A DNA stretch of 64,000 nucleotides, from NCBI GenBank assembly GCA_029940475.1, contig JAPYUT010000008.1:1-64000 (forward strand), in the 5' to 3' direction. This document shows positions 9,024 through 18,417 of this stretch, piece after piece. Source of the stretch: Verrucomicrobiales bacterium. GTDB lineage: Bacteria > Verrucomicrobiota > Verrucomicrobiia > Verrucomicrobiales > DEV007. A program made the translations under genes and the position numbers. The notes beneath the pieces were generated by a model. The model had not been told where the DNA came from. It saw nothing but the letters and a program-made list of their open reading frames with translations, and searched no databases. Every line of letters begins with the position of its first letter. The first letter of the stretch is position 1.

Positions 9024-9623
9024 TTATCCGGGCGTGGCAGTGAGGCGCTCGAGGTGCTTGGCGAGCATATCAAACTCCAGGTTGACGAGCTGCCCGATTT
9101 TACGGCTATTAAGGGTGGTTACCGAGTGGGTGAGTGGCGTGATCCAGCAGGTGAAACTGCGGCTGTCATCGTTGATCTCTGCGGCGGTCAGGCTGATGCC
9201 ATCGACTGCTATTGAACCCTTTGGAGCGAGGTAGCGTGAGAATTCAGCGGCCAGTTTGATTTCAAGGCGATGATCATTACCGACCGGCTCAATGGCAATA
9301 ATTTCGGCAGTGGTATCGATGTGTCCCTGCACGAAGTGTCCGCTGATTCTTGAATCAGCGCGCAGTGCCCGCTCAAGATTGACTGCATCACCTTCACGGA
9401 GATTGCCAAGATTAGTCACCCGCAATGTCTGGGCCAGGATATCGAATGCAGCCGTCGAGTGACTGTGAGTGGTCACGCTCAGGCAGCACCCGTTTACTGC
9501 CACGCTTTCCCCTGCATTGAGCTCGGCTGCGAACCCGGGAAGCGCTATTTCCAGCCTGGCCCCTTGTTCGCTGCGTGTAATGGTCTCGATTGTACCGATG
9601 TCCTCAATGATGCCGGTAAACAT
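9024..9623 (-). CDS. ribE: Riboflavin synthase, alpha chain
   Basis: 199 residues starting MFTGIIEDIG, the hallmark N-terminus of riboflavin synthase, which dismutates two 6,7-dimethyl-8-ribityllumazine molecules into riboflavin. Two homologous lumazine-binding barrels are visible, about 1-95 with VNGCCLSV and about 96-190 with GSIAVDGISLT, followed by a C-terminal trimerisation helix. It lies 8 bp downstream of the ArsR-methyltransferase gene on the same strand, so they probably share a transcript; the gap leaves no room for an FMN riboswitch. Confidence 0.95.
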   Translation of the reverse strand: MFTGIIEDIGTIETITRSEQGARLEIALPGFAAELNAGESVAVNGCCLSVTTHSHSTAAFDILAQTLRVTNLGNLREGDAVNLERALRADSRISGHFVQGHIDTTAEIIAIEPVGNDHRLEIKLAAEFSRYLAPKGSIAVDGISLTAAEINDDSRSFTCWITPLTHSVTTLNSRKIGQLVNLEFDMLAKHLERLTATPG

Positions 9624-9631
9624 AACGGAAA

Positions 9632-10576
9632 CTAGGCGGGCTTGCGGGCGATGGCCATGAGGGTTTGGAAATGCGGATACTCGGGCTCTTTGTCGACGAT
9701 CGCCGACTCGATGTCCTCAAAGCCCGCGCAATCAAGGAAACGGCGCATCTCGACTTCTGCAAATCCAGGCCAGAGATCGGCATACAATTCACGTGCTTCC
9801 TCAAAATCATGCTTGAGCAGGTCAAGGACTACGACGCGGCCACCGGGTTTGGTGATGCGGAATGCCTCATTGAGGGCTTTCTGTGGTTTTGCGGCATGAT
9901 GCAGAGCCTGGCTGAAGAGGGATAAATCCACAGAGTTGTTGTCAATTGGCGGAGACTGGATATCCCCGAGTCGATACTCAAGGTTCGAATAACCGTGTTT
10001 GCGCGCAAGGTTAACACCAAAATCCACCATCTTCTCGGAACTGTCGACAGCGATCACTTTCTCAGCCCGCTGAGCCAGAAGCTGGGCGAGGGTTCCTTCA
10101 CCGGCTCCCAGGTCAGCGACCACTCCGGGAGCCATCAGTTTAAGCAGAGTCTCGGCAAGTCCCTTCCAGCTGCGTCCGGGGACATAGTTGCGCCCGAACT
10201 TGCCGGCAAGTTCGTCAAAATAGGAGCGCGCCCGGTCGGAACGCTTTGCAAGTGCCAATGCCAGAGCGTCATTATCCTGTGAACACTCGGGAATTTCGCT
10301 CGCGGCGGTTTCCACCACGGCGAGGATTTTTTCAAGGGCCCGGGTTTCGTCCCCGGCGGGATTGAATAGCTGGTAGAAGATGTGTTTACCTGAGCGTTCA
10401 TCTTCAACCAGTCCTCCGCTTTTAAGCTGTGCCAACTGTGATGATATCCGCGATTGTCCCATTGCGAGAATTTCCTGCAACTCAGCCACTGAGAGTTTCT
10501 CGCGGCTTAAGATCCTTACAATTCTGACCCGGGTCGGGTCGGCAAGGAGTTTGAGCCATTTCAACGTTGACGACAT
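9632..10576 (-). CDS. ArsR-family winged-helix regulator fused to a SAM-dependent methyltransferase domain
   Basis: About 314 residues. Residues 1-95 are an ArsR winged helix ([19 protein letters not shown], recognition region [18 protein letters not shown]). No metal-binding Cys pair is seen. Residues 115-310 are a class I methyltransferase fold with motif I ([11 protein letters not shown]) and [12 protein letters not shown]. The gene is divergent from metK-ahcY, so SAM or SAH sensing is a reasonable inference; SahR is a known ArsR-type SAH-responsive regulator of such genes. I prefer the ATG at 10576, which frees the inverted repeat at 10593-10612; an ATG at 10594 is also possible. ribE lies directly downstream. 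Confidence 0.88.
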   Translation of the reverse strand: MSSTLKWLKLLADPTRVRIVRILSREKLSVAELQEILAMGQSRISSQLAQLKSGGLVEDERSGKHIFYQLFNPAGDETRALEKILAVVETAASEIPECSQDNDALALALAKRSDRARSYFDELAGKFGRNYVPGRSWKGLAETLLKLMAPGVVADLGAGEGTLAQLLAQRAEKVIAVDSSEKMVDFGVNLARKHGYSNLEYRLGDIQSPPIDNNSVDLSLFSQALHHAAKPQKALNEAFRITKPGGRVVVLDLLKHDFEEARELYADLWPGFAEVEMRRFLDCAGFEDIESAIVDKEPEYPHFQTLMAIARKPA

Positions 10577-10592
10577 GGTTATTAAGGTGGAC

Positions 10593-10612
10593 ATATCAAC
10601 ATATCACGATAT
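10593..10612. promoter_or_regulatory. Putative operator between the ArsR-methyltransferase gene and metK
   Basis: ATATC-AAC-ATATC-AC-GATAT: the second and third blocks form a perfect inverted repeat (10601-10612), preceded by a direct copy of the half-site. It sits in the 44-bp divergent gap, 8 bp before the metK start, where a repressor would cover both start regions. Assigning it to the neighbouring regulator is inference. Confidence 0.5.
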
Positions 10613-10620
10613 TTAGATGT

Positions 10621-11829
10621 ATGGCAAATAGCTTCATTTTTTCTTCAGAATCCGTCACTGAAGGTCACCCGGACAAGGTTTGCGATACCATTTCTGATAC
10701 AGTGCTTGACGCCTGCCTGAAGGAGGATCCAGCTTCCCGTGTTGCCTGCGAAACGATGGTCAAGGACAACGCTGTGATTCTCGGCGGGGAAATCACCACC
10801 AAGGCAAAGTTTGATTATTGCGAGTTGGTCAAGGAGGTGCTGGTGGATATGAATTACGATTCGTGCTATGCGCAGGGCACTGATTACAGCTATACCTGCA
10901 AGTTTGACGCACAGAATTTCTTCTTCCTGAACCTGCTTGGACAGCAGTCACCGGATATCAAGCAGGGGGTTGATGAAGCGGCTGCCGATGACAAGGAAAC
11001 CTCGGAGCAGGGTGCCGGGGATCAGGGAATCATGTTCGGCTATGCCTGTAATGATACACCGGAGCTGATGCCTGCGGCGATTGCCTATTCGCACCGGCTT
11101 GGTGAAGAGATGACAAGGTTGCGCAAAGATCGGGTCCATACCTGGCTGCGTCCTGACTCAAAGACCCAGGTTTCCGTTGAATACGTTGACGGCAAGCCCC
11201 ACCGCATTACTGCGGTGGTGGTCTCTACCATGCACGCTCAGGAAATTACAACCCCTGACATCCGCGAAGCTCTCGCCAAGGACCTCATCGGGAAGGTGTT
11301 GCCCGCTAACCTGCTGACTGAGGATACCAAGTATCATATCAACCCGACCGGGCTGTTTGTTGTCGGCGGACCGGAGGGTGACTGCGGACTCACGGGCAGG
11401 AAGATTATCGTTGATACATACGGCGGCATGGGACGACACGGTGGTGGAGCCTTTTCCGGCAAGGATCCATCGAAGGTCGATCGCTCTGCTGCCTATATGT
11501 GTCGCTGGGTGGCCAAGAACATTGTTGCTGCAGGCTTTGCTGATCGCTGCGAGTTGCAGACGGCATATGCAATTGGGCATCCTGATCCGGTATCCCTTAC
11601 CGTTGAGACTTTCGAAACCAATGCCGTGGATGAGGCGACAATCGAGCGGGCCGTCGGGGAGGTTTTCTCCTTCAAGCCGGCAGATATCATCTCGCAGTTG
11701 AATTTACTGCGTCCTGTTTATCGCCGGTCCACCAATTACGGTCACTTCGGCCGGGAAGACGACCTTGATTCACTGACCTGGGAGAAGACCAACAAGGTTG
11801 AGGATTTGAAGTCCGCAGCCAATGCCTGA
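10621..11829 (+). CDS. metK: S-adenosylmethionine synthetase
   Basis: 402 residues; makes SAM from methionine and ATP. Visible signatures are [15 protein letters not shown] at the N-terminus, the [12 protein letters not shown] motif, and the [18 protein letters not shown]-loop-like motif. An in-frame ATG upstream at 10567 would overlap the divergent operator; the start at 10621 ([11 protein letters not shown]) matches the family. ahcY follows 24 bp later, so synthesis and recycling of the SAM cycle are co-transcribed. Confidence 0.97.
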   Translation: MANSFIFSSESVTEGHPDKVCDTISDTVLDACLKEDPASRVACETMVKDNAVILGGEITTKAKFDYCELVKEVLVDMNYDSCYAQGTDYSYTCKFDAQNFFFLNLLGQQSPDIKQGVDEAAADDKETSEQGAGDQGIMFGYACNDTPELMPAAIAYSHRLGEEMTRLRKDRVHTWLRPDSKTQVSVEYVDGKPHRITAVVVSTMHAQEITTPDIREALAKDLIGKVLPANLLTEDTKYHINPTGLFVVGGPEGDCGLTGRKIIVDTYGGMGRHGGGAFSGKDPSKVDRSAAYMCRWVAKNIVAAGFADRCELQTAYAIGHPDPVSLTVETFETNAVDEATIERAVGEVFSFKPADIISQLNLLRPVYRRSTNYGHFGREDDLDSLTWEKTNKVEDLKSAANA

Positions 11830-11853
11830 GAAGCCTTAAGGAATTTACGCATA

Positions 11854-13278
11854 ATGAGTACCTCCGCAGACACAAAAGAAGATTACAGGGTAGCCGACAT
11901 CAGCCTTGCCGGGTGGGGCAGGCGTGAAATTGCCATTGCCGAGCATGAGATGCCGGGGCTGATGGCAACGCGTGTGCAGTATGCTGCTGAGCGGCCACTT
12001 GAGGGTGTAAGGGTGATGGGATCACTGCACATGACAATCCAGACCGCGGTGCTCATTGAGACACTCAGGGATCTTGGGGCCGACATACGCTGGTGTTCCT
12101 GCAACATATTCTCGACGCAGGATCATGCGGCTGCCGCCATTGCCGCCGCCGGGGTGCCGGTTTTTGCCTGGAAGGGGGAGACGCTTGAGGAATACTGGCA
12201 GTGTACTCTCAAGGCGCTCACATGGCCTGATGGCAGGGGACCCGAGTTGATTGTTGATGATGGCGGGGATGCCACCCTGTTGATTCACAAGGGAGCTGAC
12301 CTTGAGGAAGGATCAGGCTGGGTGGACAGTGAAAGTGCCTCTCATGAGGAACAGGTGATTAAGGACCTGCTCAGGAATGTTCACGGGGAGGATCCGATAA
12401 AATGGACCGAATTTTTGAAGAGCTGGAAAGGGGTCTCCGAGGAGACCACCACCGGGGTGCATCGTCTTTATCAGATGGCTGAGCAGGATAAGCTCCGCGT
12501 CCCGGCAATTAACGTCAATGATTCGGTGACCAAGTCAAAATTCGACAACCTTTACGGTTGTCGCGAGTCGCTTGTCGATGGCATTAAGCGTGCTACCGAT
12601 GTCATGATATCCGGCAAGGTGGCTGTAGTCTGCGGTTACGGTGATGTCGGCAAAGGTTGTGCCCAGTCACTGCGCGGGCAGGGAGCCCAGGTCGTCGTGA
12701 CCGAGATTGACCCGATCTGTGCGCTGCAGGCCGCAATGGAGGGATTTCGCGTGCTGACAGTGGAGGATACCCTTGGCTGGGCTGATATTTATGTCACCAC
12801 GACCGGCAACAAGGACATCATTCGTCTTGATCATTTACTGGCGATGAAGGATCAGGCAATCGTGTGCAACATCGGGCATTTTGACAACGAGATTCAAGTT
12901 GATGCGCTCAATACCGAGGAAGGTGTCAGCAAGGAGAATGTGAAGCCCCAGGTCGACCAGTATACCATGGCCGATGGTCGCCAACTTTACATGCTTGCCG
13001 AAGGGCGCCTGGTGAACCTTGGTTGTGCAACCGGTCATCCGAGTTTTGTCATGTCCAACAGCTTTACCAACCAAACCCTGGCACAGATTGATCTTTGGAA
13101 GAACAAGGAAACCTATGCGCCCGGGGTTTACGTGTTGCCGAAGAAACTCGATGAAGAGGTCGCCCGGCTTCACCTGGAAAAGATCGGGGTGAAATTGACG
13201 ATGCTTACCTCCGAACAGGCTGATTATATCGGGGTGGCCCAGGAAGGGCCCTATAAGCCCGAGCATTACCGGTATTAG
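11854..13278 (+). CDS. ahcY: Adenosylhomocysteinase
   Basis: 474 residues; hydrolyses S-adenosylhomocysteine to adenosine and homocysteine using bound NAD. It shows the substrate-domain phrase [16 protein letters not shown], the NAD-binding [13 protein letters not shown] motif and the C-terminal KPEHYRY tail that closes the neighbouring active site. The length includes the roughly 40-residue insertion typical of the longer bacterial form. It is second in the metK operon, clearing the SAH produced by SAM-using enzymes. Confidence 0.97.
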   Translation: MSTSADTKEDYRVADISLAGWGRREIAIAEHEMPGLMATRVQYAAERPLEGVRVMGSLHMTIQTAVLIETLRDLGADIRWCSCNIFSTQDHAAAAIAAAGVPVFAWKGETLEEYWQCTLKALTWPDGRGPELIVDDGGDATLLIHKGADLEEGSGWVDSESASHEEQVIKDLLRNVHGEDPIKWTEFLKSWKGVSEETTTGVHRLYQMAEQDKLRVPAINVNDSVTKSKFDNLYGCRESLVDGIKRATDVMISGKVAVVCGYGDVGKGCAQSLRGQGAQVVVTEIDPICALQAAMEGFRVLTVEDTLGWADIYVTTTGNKDIIRLDHLLAMKDQAIVCNIGHFDNEIQVDALNTEEGVSKENVKPQVDQYTMADGRQLYMLAEGRLVNLGCATGHPSFVMSNSFTNQTLAQIDLWKNKETYAPGVYVLPKKLDEEVARLHLEKIGVKLTMLTSEQADYIGVAQEGPYKPEHYRY

Positions 13279-13332
13279 GATTCTCTACAAGGGGGGGATT
13301 GCGGAGGAGGATTGCGAGGACTGTTCCGTGAC

Positions 13333-14613
13333 TCAGGAGGTTTCCAGGTTCCAGGGTTTGCGCATTTGCCGTGCGCGCATGGAGTTGGCTGTTTTATTGC
13401 CAATGCACTCTTCGGTGTCGGGATTCCATTGCAACTCACTTTCCAGGCGCATGGAGATGTTGCCGAGGTGGCAGAGACTTGCACAGCGATGCCCGATCTC
13501 AGCCGGGAAATAGGGTTCCTTACGCGACTTTACACAGTCAAGGAAGTTACGGTGCTCGCCGCCTTTGCAGGTGTAGAGGTGGAGGCCGTCAGCGGCGATT
13601 GGCTCCCTGACAATATCCTTGTTGCTTGCATCAAGGCCTGAGTCCCAGCTCTTGCTGCCGCACCAGCCGTCACTGCCGTGGAAGTGCAGGCTTGTGCCGC
13701 CGCTCTTTACGCTCAACTTAACACCATTGGCGTAGCTGTAATTGATCTCATAGTCGATGAAGGTGTTATACATGCTGCCCTCGTTGACTGTGCCTTTGCC
13801 GCTTACCTTGACCGGGCCGGTGCGTTCCGTGTTGTTCGCCCACTGTGCGGTATCAAGCTGGTGCATGCCCCAGTCCGAGAATTTACCTCCCGAATAGTCC
13901 CAGACATGACGCCAGTGCTGCCGCTCGGTGCGATTTTTGGTGTAAGGCGCACGTGGCGCGGGCCCCAGCCAGAGATCGTAGTCGAGGCCGTCAGGGACGG
14001 GTATTTCGTTCTCATTTGGAAAGCGTTGGCCGGCGGGGAGGCTCACCTTGATCTTTTCAAGTTTGCCAATACGCCCGTTGCGCACGACCTCGGCAAGCCG
14101 GTGGTAGATGAACAGGCTGCGATCCTCAGTTGAAGTCTGGAAAATCCGCCCGGTTTTCTTCACTAAATCCGATATGTAGCGGCCCTCGGCGATGGTGAGT
14201 GTGGGTTTTTCACAAATGACATCCTTGCCGCGGCGTATTGCCATTGCGCTCATCAGGGCATGCCAATGATCGGGCGCCGAGATCATCACGGCATCAATAT
14301 CATCGCGCTCGAGGATTTCGCGGAAGTCAGCGTGTTGCGAGCAGCCGTTTTTACCATAGTGCCTGTCAGTCATCTGGTGAGCCTGATGCATGCGGCCCTT
14401 GAACACGTCACAAACGGCAACAATCCGGGCATCCGGTTGGCGCAGGAACATGTTCAGGTTGCGGTGAATGCCGTGATTGCCGGTGCCGATCATGCCAATG
14501 GTGATTTTCTTGCTTGGCGCACCGGCTCCCAGGACATGAGAGGGAATGATTGCGGGAAAGGCAAGCGAGGCGGCTGAGGCGGTAGAACTGGTGAGGAATT
14601 TCCGGCGTTTCAT
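13333..14613 (-). CDS. Tat-exported Gfo/Idh/MocA family oxidoreductase
   Basis: 426 residues. The N-terminus MKRRKFLTSSTASAASLAFP is a twin-arginine-type signal with a hydrophobic stretch, so the protein should be folded with its cofactor and exported. The Rossmann motif is GMIGTGNHGIH, followed by DVICEKPTLT, the family's EKP motif. The C-terminal half is the Gfo/Idh dimerisation sheet, including HQLDTAQW. These enzymes oxidise or epimerise sugars and inositols with NAD(P); the substrate cannot be read from the sequence. It converges on ahcY. Confidence 0.9.
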   Translation of the reverse strand: MKRRKFLTSSTASAASLAFPAIIPSHVLGAGAPSKKITIGMIGTGNHGIHRNLNMFLRQPDARIVAVCDVFKGRMHQAHQMTDRHYGKNGCSQHADFREILERDDIDAVMISAPDHWHALMSAMAIRRGKDVICEKPTLTIAEGRYISDLVKKTGRIFQTSTEDRSLFIYHRLAEVVRNGRIGKLEKIKVSLPAGQRFPNENEIPVPDGLDYDLWLGPAPRAPYTKNRTERQHWRHVWDYSGGKFSDWGMHQLDTAQWANNTERTGPVKVSGKGTVNEGSMYNTFIDYEINYSYANGVKLSVKSGGTSLHFHGSDGWCGSKSWDSGLDASNKDIVREPIAADGLHLYTCKGGEHRNFLDCVKSRKEPYFPAEIGHRCASLCHLGNISMRLESELQWNPDTEECIGNKTANSMRARQMRKPWNLETS

Positions 14614-14747
14614 ATTGCTATGTTAAGGCTCGAGATCCTGTTCCGGCAAGCTGGCAATGGCCGGCTTGCTGAGGGCGGGCGCTGATTGTCCAAGCTCGGG
14701 CTTGGCGGGTGTCAATGAGTTGAGACTGGTAGCGGGTTTGCAAGCAA

Positions 14748-16055
14748 CTATTTGGCATCGCTCTCCTCTGCGGCGCAATCCGTGTCATCCGGTTGCCTGG
14801 ATCCCCTGCCGGGGGAGGTGAGCAGCAGGGTGCTCAACAGGACGCAAGCCAGGAGGGTTAGCGGCACTGCCGGGGGAAGCCAGCGCTGTGTGGCCTGAAA
14901 GAAAACCATGCTGCTGGTGAAATAGATCAGGATCAACAGTAATGAGAAACTAATTGCCCGTCTTCGCCTTTGGCGCAGGATCATTACTCCCAATATCAGG
15001 ATAGCGACCCAGAATATCCAACAGGCACGTTCAGAAACGGGGCCGAAATAGCTGCGGCTCTGGATAGTGGCAATTGCCAGGGCGAACAGTTCTGCCTGCG
15101 AAATAGGTTCACCCCGCTTGGTTGGAATTGTGCGTGATGTCTTGTTGTCCAGCCCGAGCAGGATGACACGGTTTTCAAGGGCATCGCGTTCTTCCCTGCT
15201 CAGCCCTCCGCTTGCCCCTTCGGGATTTTTTACCGGCTCGTGGGCAAGTATACTGGCATTTTGAATGGCGGGTCTGGCACGCATTCCTGTGAAGATCTTA
15301 AGAGATCCGGAAGCATCGATTGGGATGGTGATTTGATTGCCAACATTGATCATTTTTCCCAGTTTCACCTCAATCTCATCAGTAGTGACATCAAGCTCCA
15401 GCATTGTTGCCAGCAGCACGAATGAAGGCACTACCGTGTTGTCGATGCGGGCCAGCAGGGGGACGCTGAGGTGAGCCCCAGGCCGGGTGTTCTCACCGAG
15501 ATCAATTGTCGTGAAGCCTGCCGGAAATCCCAGTGAGGTAAGGCGTTGGTTTGGGAGGGAGATAATATTGGTGAAAGCGGGGATTTTTTTGATGTCGCCA
15601 TCAATGGATGGCAGCGGCCAGAGAAGACTGAGCGTGGCCTCCTCCGGGGCGCGGGAAGCCTGGTTGAATTGTAAGATCGAGCTGAGCAGTATTTGTCCCT
15701 TGTTGTATTGCAGGCAGGCAGTGCGCAGCGCTTCGAGCAGGCCTGTGTCAGCATTCTGCCAGTGCAGCAGGGGTTCGGCGGCGACGACTTTGGGGTTGTA
15801 GGCTTTCAGGCGCTGCAGCATCTGGGCGTAATCAAGCGGGTTGGGCGGCCAGCTCCAGAACCCTTGATCGGAGTCGTCAATTCTAAGCAGGGTAATTGAT
15901 GGCGGGTTGAGTTTTTCCCTGCTGGTGCCGCGCAGCCAGTCCTCATACAGGGCATTAAGCGTATCCATGCCGTTGCGTTGGTCTTCGCGGTTCACGAAGA
16001 ATGCTGCGATCAAGCAGATCAGCAGGAAAATAATCGCCTTTTGATGATGTCTCAC
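14748..16055 (-). CDS. CHASE2-domain membrane sensor without a cytoplasmic output domain
   Basis: About 435 residues from a GTG at 16055, chosen because the preceding gene ends at 16076. One N-terminal membrane segment (AIIFLLICLIAAFF) leads into a CHASE2-like extracellular domain (ITLLRIDDSDQGFWSWPP, then YNPKVVAAEPLL) up to about residue 320. Three C-terminal membrane helices follow, then a short acidic tail. CHASE2 proteins usually carry a kinase or cyclase after the last helix; none is present, so output must go through a partner. It is the last gene of the MurU/AmgK/GlgE-like operon. Confidence 0.75.
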   Translation of the reverse strand: MRHHQKAIIFLLICLIAAFFVNREDQRNGMDTLNALYEDWLRGTSREKLNPPSITLLRIDDSDQGFWSWPPNPLDYAQMLQRLKAYNPKVVAAEPLLHWQNADTGLLEALRTACLQYNKGQILLSSILQFNQASRAPEEATLSLLWPLPSIDGDIKKIPAFTNIISLPNQRLTSLGFPAGFTTIDLGENTRPGAHLSVPLLARIDNTVVPSFVLLATMLELDVTTDEIEVKLGKMINVGNQITIPIDASGSLKIFTGMRARPAIQNASILAHEPVKNPEGASGGLSREERDALENRVILLGLDNKTSRTIPTKRGEPISQAELFALAIATIQSRSYFGPVSERACWIFWVAILILGVMILRQRRRRAISFSLLLILIYFTSSMVFFQATQRWLPPAVPLTLLACVLLSTLLLTSPGRGSRQPDDTDCAAEESDAK

Positions 16056-16075
16056 TGGTGCTGTTGCCGATATGG

Positions 16076-17386
16076 TTATTGGCTGCGTTCGACACGCAAT
16101 GTTCTTGCCTGTTCGCCTGCCTTCAGTGCAACAAAGTTGGTTGTTCCCACCCAGTGGCATGACCTGCCGTCAGTGAGGTTATGCAGATAGTAGCGCTCCC
16201 ATTCTTTCAGCTCGGGAGTTGCCCCGGAAAAGTGGATGTGTCCGGATTGCGCGGAGGTGGGCTTCTTGTTGCTGATTCTCAGGAGGAATTCCCCGTCGGC
16301 ACTCCTTCGGATCGATGCAACAAGGTGCGGGTTGGTACTGGAGAAGGAGATTTTCCGGACAGAGATTGTAGTGGAGGGCGCAGGGATAACGTCCGTTGTT
16401 ATCCCGGGGGCATTGAACTCTGAGAAGCCAATGCCCAGGAGGTGAGGCGACAGGTCGGGGTTGGAATTGTCACGGTAGGTGAACACGACATCAGGAAAAT
16501 CATCGCGTAATGATTTGATGAGATGTTGCCAGAACGACAGTGACAATTCCCCTGGATCCGGGATCTCAAAGATTTCAATACCCTGAACAATCCAATAGCG
16601 GAATATTGCCCGCCATTCTTTTTGGTGCCGCTGCCAGTTTTCACCAGTGAGGTCTGGAATGCCGTCCTCGGAGAATGCCGTCGGTTCTTTGGCACGGAAT
16701 GGATGTCCCGGGGAGCAGCGCATGGGCATTGTCAGGCCGAGTATTTTCCCCTGGCTGTTGATTTTTGCGGCCAGTTTCCCAAAGCAGGAGGTATTGCCAA
16801 GTTTCGGCGAGATGGTGTAATGACCGACTCCATTATGGCCTATCATGTGCGAGGCGGTTTGCGGGAAAAGCGGCGGCAGAAGGAAAATCCCGGCGTTATT
16901 TGATTCCGCCTGAACAACAAGGTTTGAAAGAGGTTCGCGTGTTGCCCGGAACCATTTTACGGAAAACAGTTCGCGCCGTTCGGCACGCAGCAGATGAAGG
17001 CCGCTGCTACCGCCCTTGTCGATGTGTGCGGATTGGGTTTTCTCCGGCCGGAGTTTCACCATCCAATGGTAGTCTCCGGGGGTTGGCGGGATCCATTTCC
17101 CTTTCCAGCGACAGGTTCCATCAGTCTGCAACTCGGTTTCCTGCCACCTGGGATCCAGAGTTTTGCGCCAGCGAATTATACCGTTCATCCTGGCGGATGC
17201 CGCTACGCCAAGTGCATGGACAGATACCTCCACGGGCTCTTTTGCAGGAGTGATGTCAGGATAGCGGCCGATAACAGGATCTGTTTTGATGGTGATTGCA
17301 GCGGGTGGAATCCCGCTATCAGCGGCGCTGGGCAATGTTTGTATCTTTAGCGCGACCGTGGGTGCGTATTTGGCGGCACGGGACAT
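16076..17386 (-). CDS. Degenerate GlgE-like (GH13) protein, probably catalytically inactive
   Basis: 436 residues, against about 650-700 for GlgE maltosyltransferase. An N-terminal beta-domain (about 30-120) is followed by a shortened barrel whose phrases parallel GlgE: FLLPPLFP, GVGHYTISPKLGN, LTMPMRCSPGHPF and WRAIFRYWIVQGIEIFE. Where GlgE has the nucleophile in RVDNPH, this protein reads EIPDPG (about 270). Where GlgE has the acid/base Glu in FLAEAF, this reads FTYRDN (about 300). Both catalytic residues therefore appear lost. It lies 22 bp after the AmgK-like gene. A carbohydrate-binding or scaffolding role is inferred; assignment rests on motif order alone. Confidence 0.6.
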   Translation of the reverse strand: MSRAAKYAPTVALKIQTLPSAADSGIPPAAITIKTDPVIGRYPDITPAKEPVEVSVHALGVAASARMNGIIRWRKTLDPRWQETELQTDGTCRWKGKWIPPTPGDYHWMVKLRPEKTQSAHIDKGGSSGLHLLRAERRELFSVKWFRATREPLSNLVVQAESNNAGIFLLPPLFPQTASHMIGHNGVGHYTISPKLGNTSCFGKLAAKINSQGKILGLTMPMRCSPGHPFRAKEPTAFSEDGIPDLTGENWQRHQKEWRAIFRYWIVQGIEIFEIPDPGELSLSFWQHLIKSLRDDFPDVVFTYRDNSNPDLSPHLLGIGFSEFNAPGITTDVIPAPSTTISVRKISFSSTNPHLVASIRRSADGEFLLRISNKKPTSAQSGHIHFSGATPELKEWERYYLHNLTDGRSCHWVGTTNFVALKAGEQARTLRVERSQ

Positions 17387-17408
17387 TCGAGGTAATCAAT
17401 TGTCAGGA

Positions 17409-18392
17409 TCAAACAGCCATTGCCTCATCGCTCAAGTAAGGGACAAGCCGGGGAAGGATAAGCTCTTTTGCCAGGATTTCGCGCAGCGAGTCGAGGGCCG
17501 TTGGAATATATTGCAGGAAATGCACCTTGCCGGAGCTGTTGCCGAGCATGGCATAGGCCCCGAGGGCCTGCATGAGCCTCTGCACTGCGCAACGATTGAA
17601 GATTGACCGCCATTGCTCTGACTGGTTGTCGCGGAAAGCATATTTGATGAGTTTTTCACGATGATGTTCTTCAAGGTCAACATAGGGATCATAAAGCAGT
17701 GAAGCAATGTCGTACTCGGGGAGTCCAAGCCGGAGGCCCTGGTAATCAATCAGGTACGGACGCTTGTCCCGGATGAGGATGTTTTGTGATTGCAAATCAC
17801 GATGGACAAGTGATCTCGGCAGAGCGGAAAGTTCCGCGGAAAGCAGGGAGAATTCATCCTCATGGCGCAGTGAGTTTACGTAGGAGGGTGCACGTCGTGA
17901 ATAATGCCCGAGAAAGTGCTCAAAGAAATAATCCTGCTCCCAGTTGTAGAGTGCCTCATCGAATGGAGGTTCAAGGTCAGCCTTTTCAGATTTGCTGAGG
18001 GTTTTGGTGTCGAATGAGTGCAATTTTGATATTTCATCAAGCGTTGCCTGGTATAAAGCGCATTGCTCGGACCACTTGGCTTCACGATAATCCCAAAGGT
18101 GTCTATTACCCAGATCCTCAAGCCATACCCGGTTGTTTTGCGCGTCGTGATGCAGGATTTCCGGGATGGCGTTTCCTATGTGTGCAAGGGTTTTACTTGC
18201 CGGGATAAATTTAAGGTTATCAGGTCGATTACCGGTGTATTCCATCAGGATGAGATTTTCGCCGTCGGGAAGATGAATGCGGTAGTACGTGCGGTCTGAA
18301 CCACCGATGGCGTCAAGTTGTTCAACTTGTGCGTTCGATATGCTGGTGGAGGGAAGTGCGGTGGCGGTAGCCTTGAGAATTTCCTGAGACAT
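17409..18392 (-). CDS. amgK: APH-family sugar kinase, AmgK-like (anomeric MurNAc/GlcNAc kinase)
   Basis: 327 residues of the aminoglycoside phosphotransferase fold. Visible are the N-lobe (GGSDRTYYRIHLPDG), the catalytic loop LVHRDLQSQNILI and the metal-binding LIDYQGLRLG. AmgK phosphorylates the anomeric carbon of MurNAc or GlcNAc in the cell-wall recycling route that bypasses fosfomycin-sensitive de novo synthesis. The assignment is supported by the MurU-like uridylyltransferase gene 25 bp upstream, the pairing known from Pseudomonas. Confidence 0.85.
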   Translation of the reverse strand: MSQEILKATATALPSTSISNAQVEQLDAIGGSDRTYYRIHLPDGENLILMEYTGNRPDNLKFIPASKTLAHIGNAIPEILHHDAQNNRVWLEDLGNRHLWDYREAKWSEQCALYQATLDEISKLHSFDTKTLSKSEKADLEPPFDEALYNWEQDYFFEHFLGHYSRRAPSYVNSLRHEDEFSLLSAELSALPRSLVHRDLQSQNILIRDKRPYLIDYQGLRLGLPEYDIASLLYDPYVDLEEHHREKLIKYAFRDNQSEQWRSIFNRCAVQRLMQALGAYAMLGNSSGKVHFLQYIPTALDSLREILAKELILPRLVPYLSDEAMAV

Positions 18393-18417
18393 TGGAAGGG
18401 AGATGACAAGATGGGTG

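Noticed and set aside
11830-11853. SAM or SAH riboswitch ahead of ahcY
   Set aside because: The gap to metK is only 24 bp and the metK upstream gap only 44 bp, too short for either aptamer plus expression platform.
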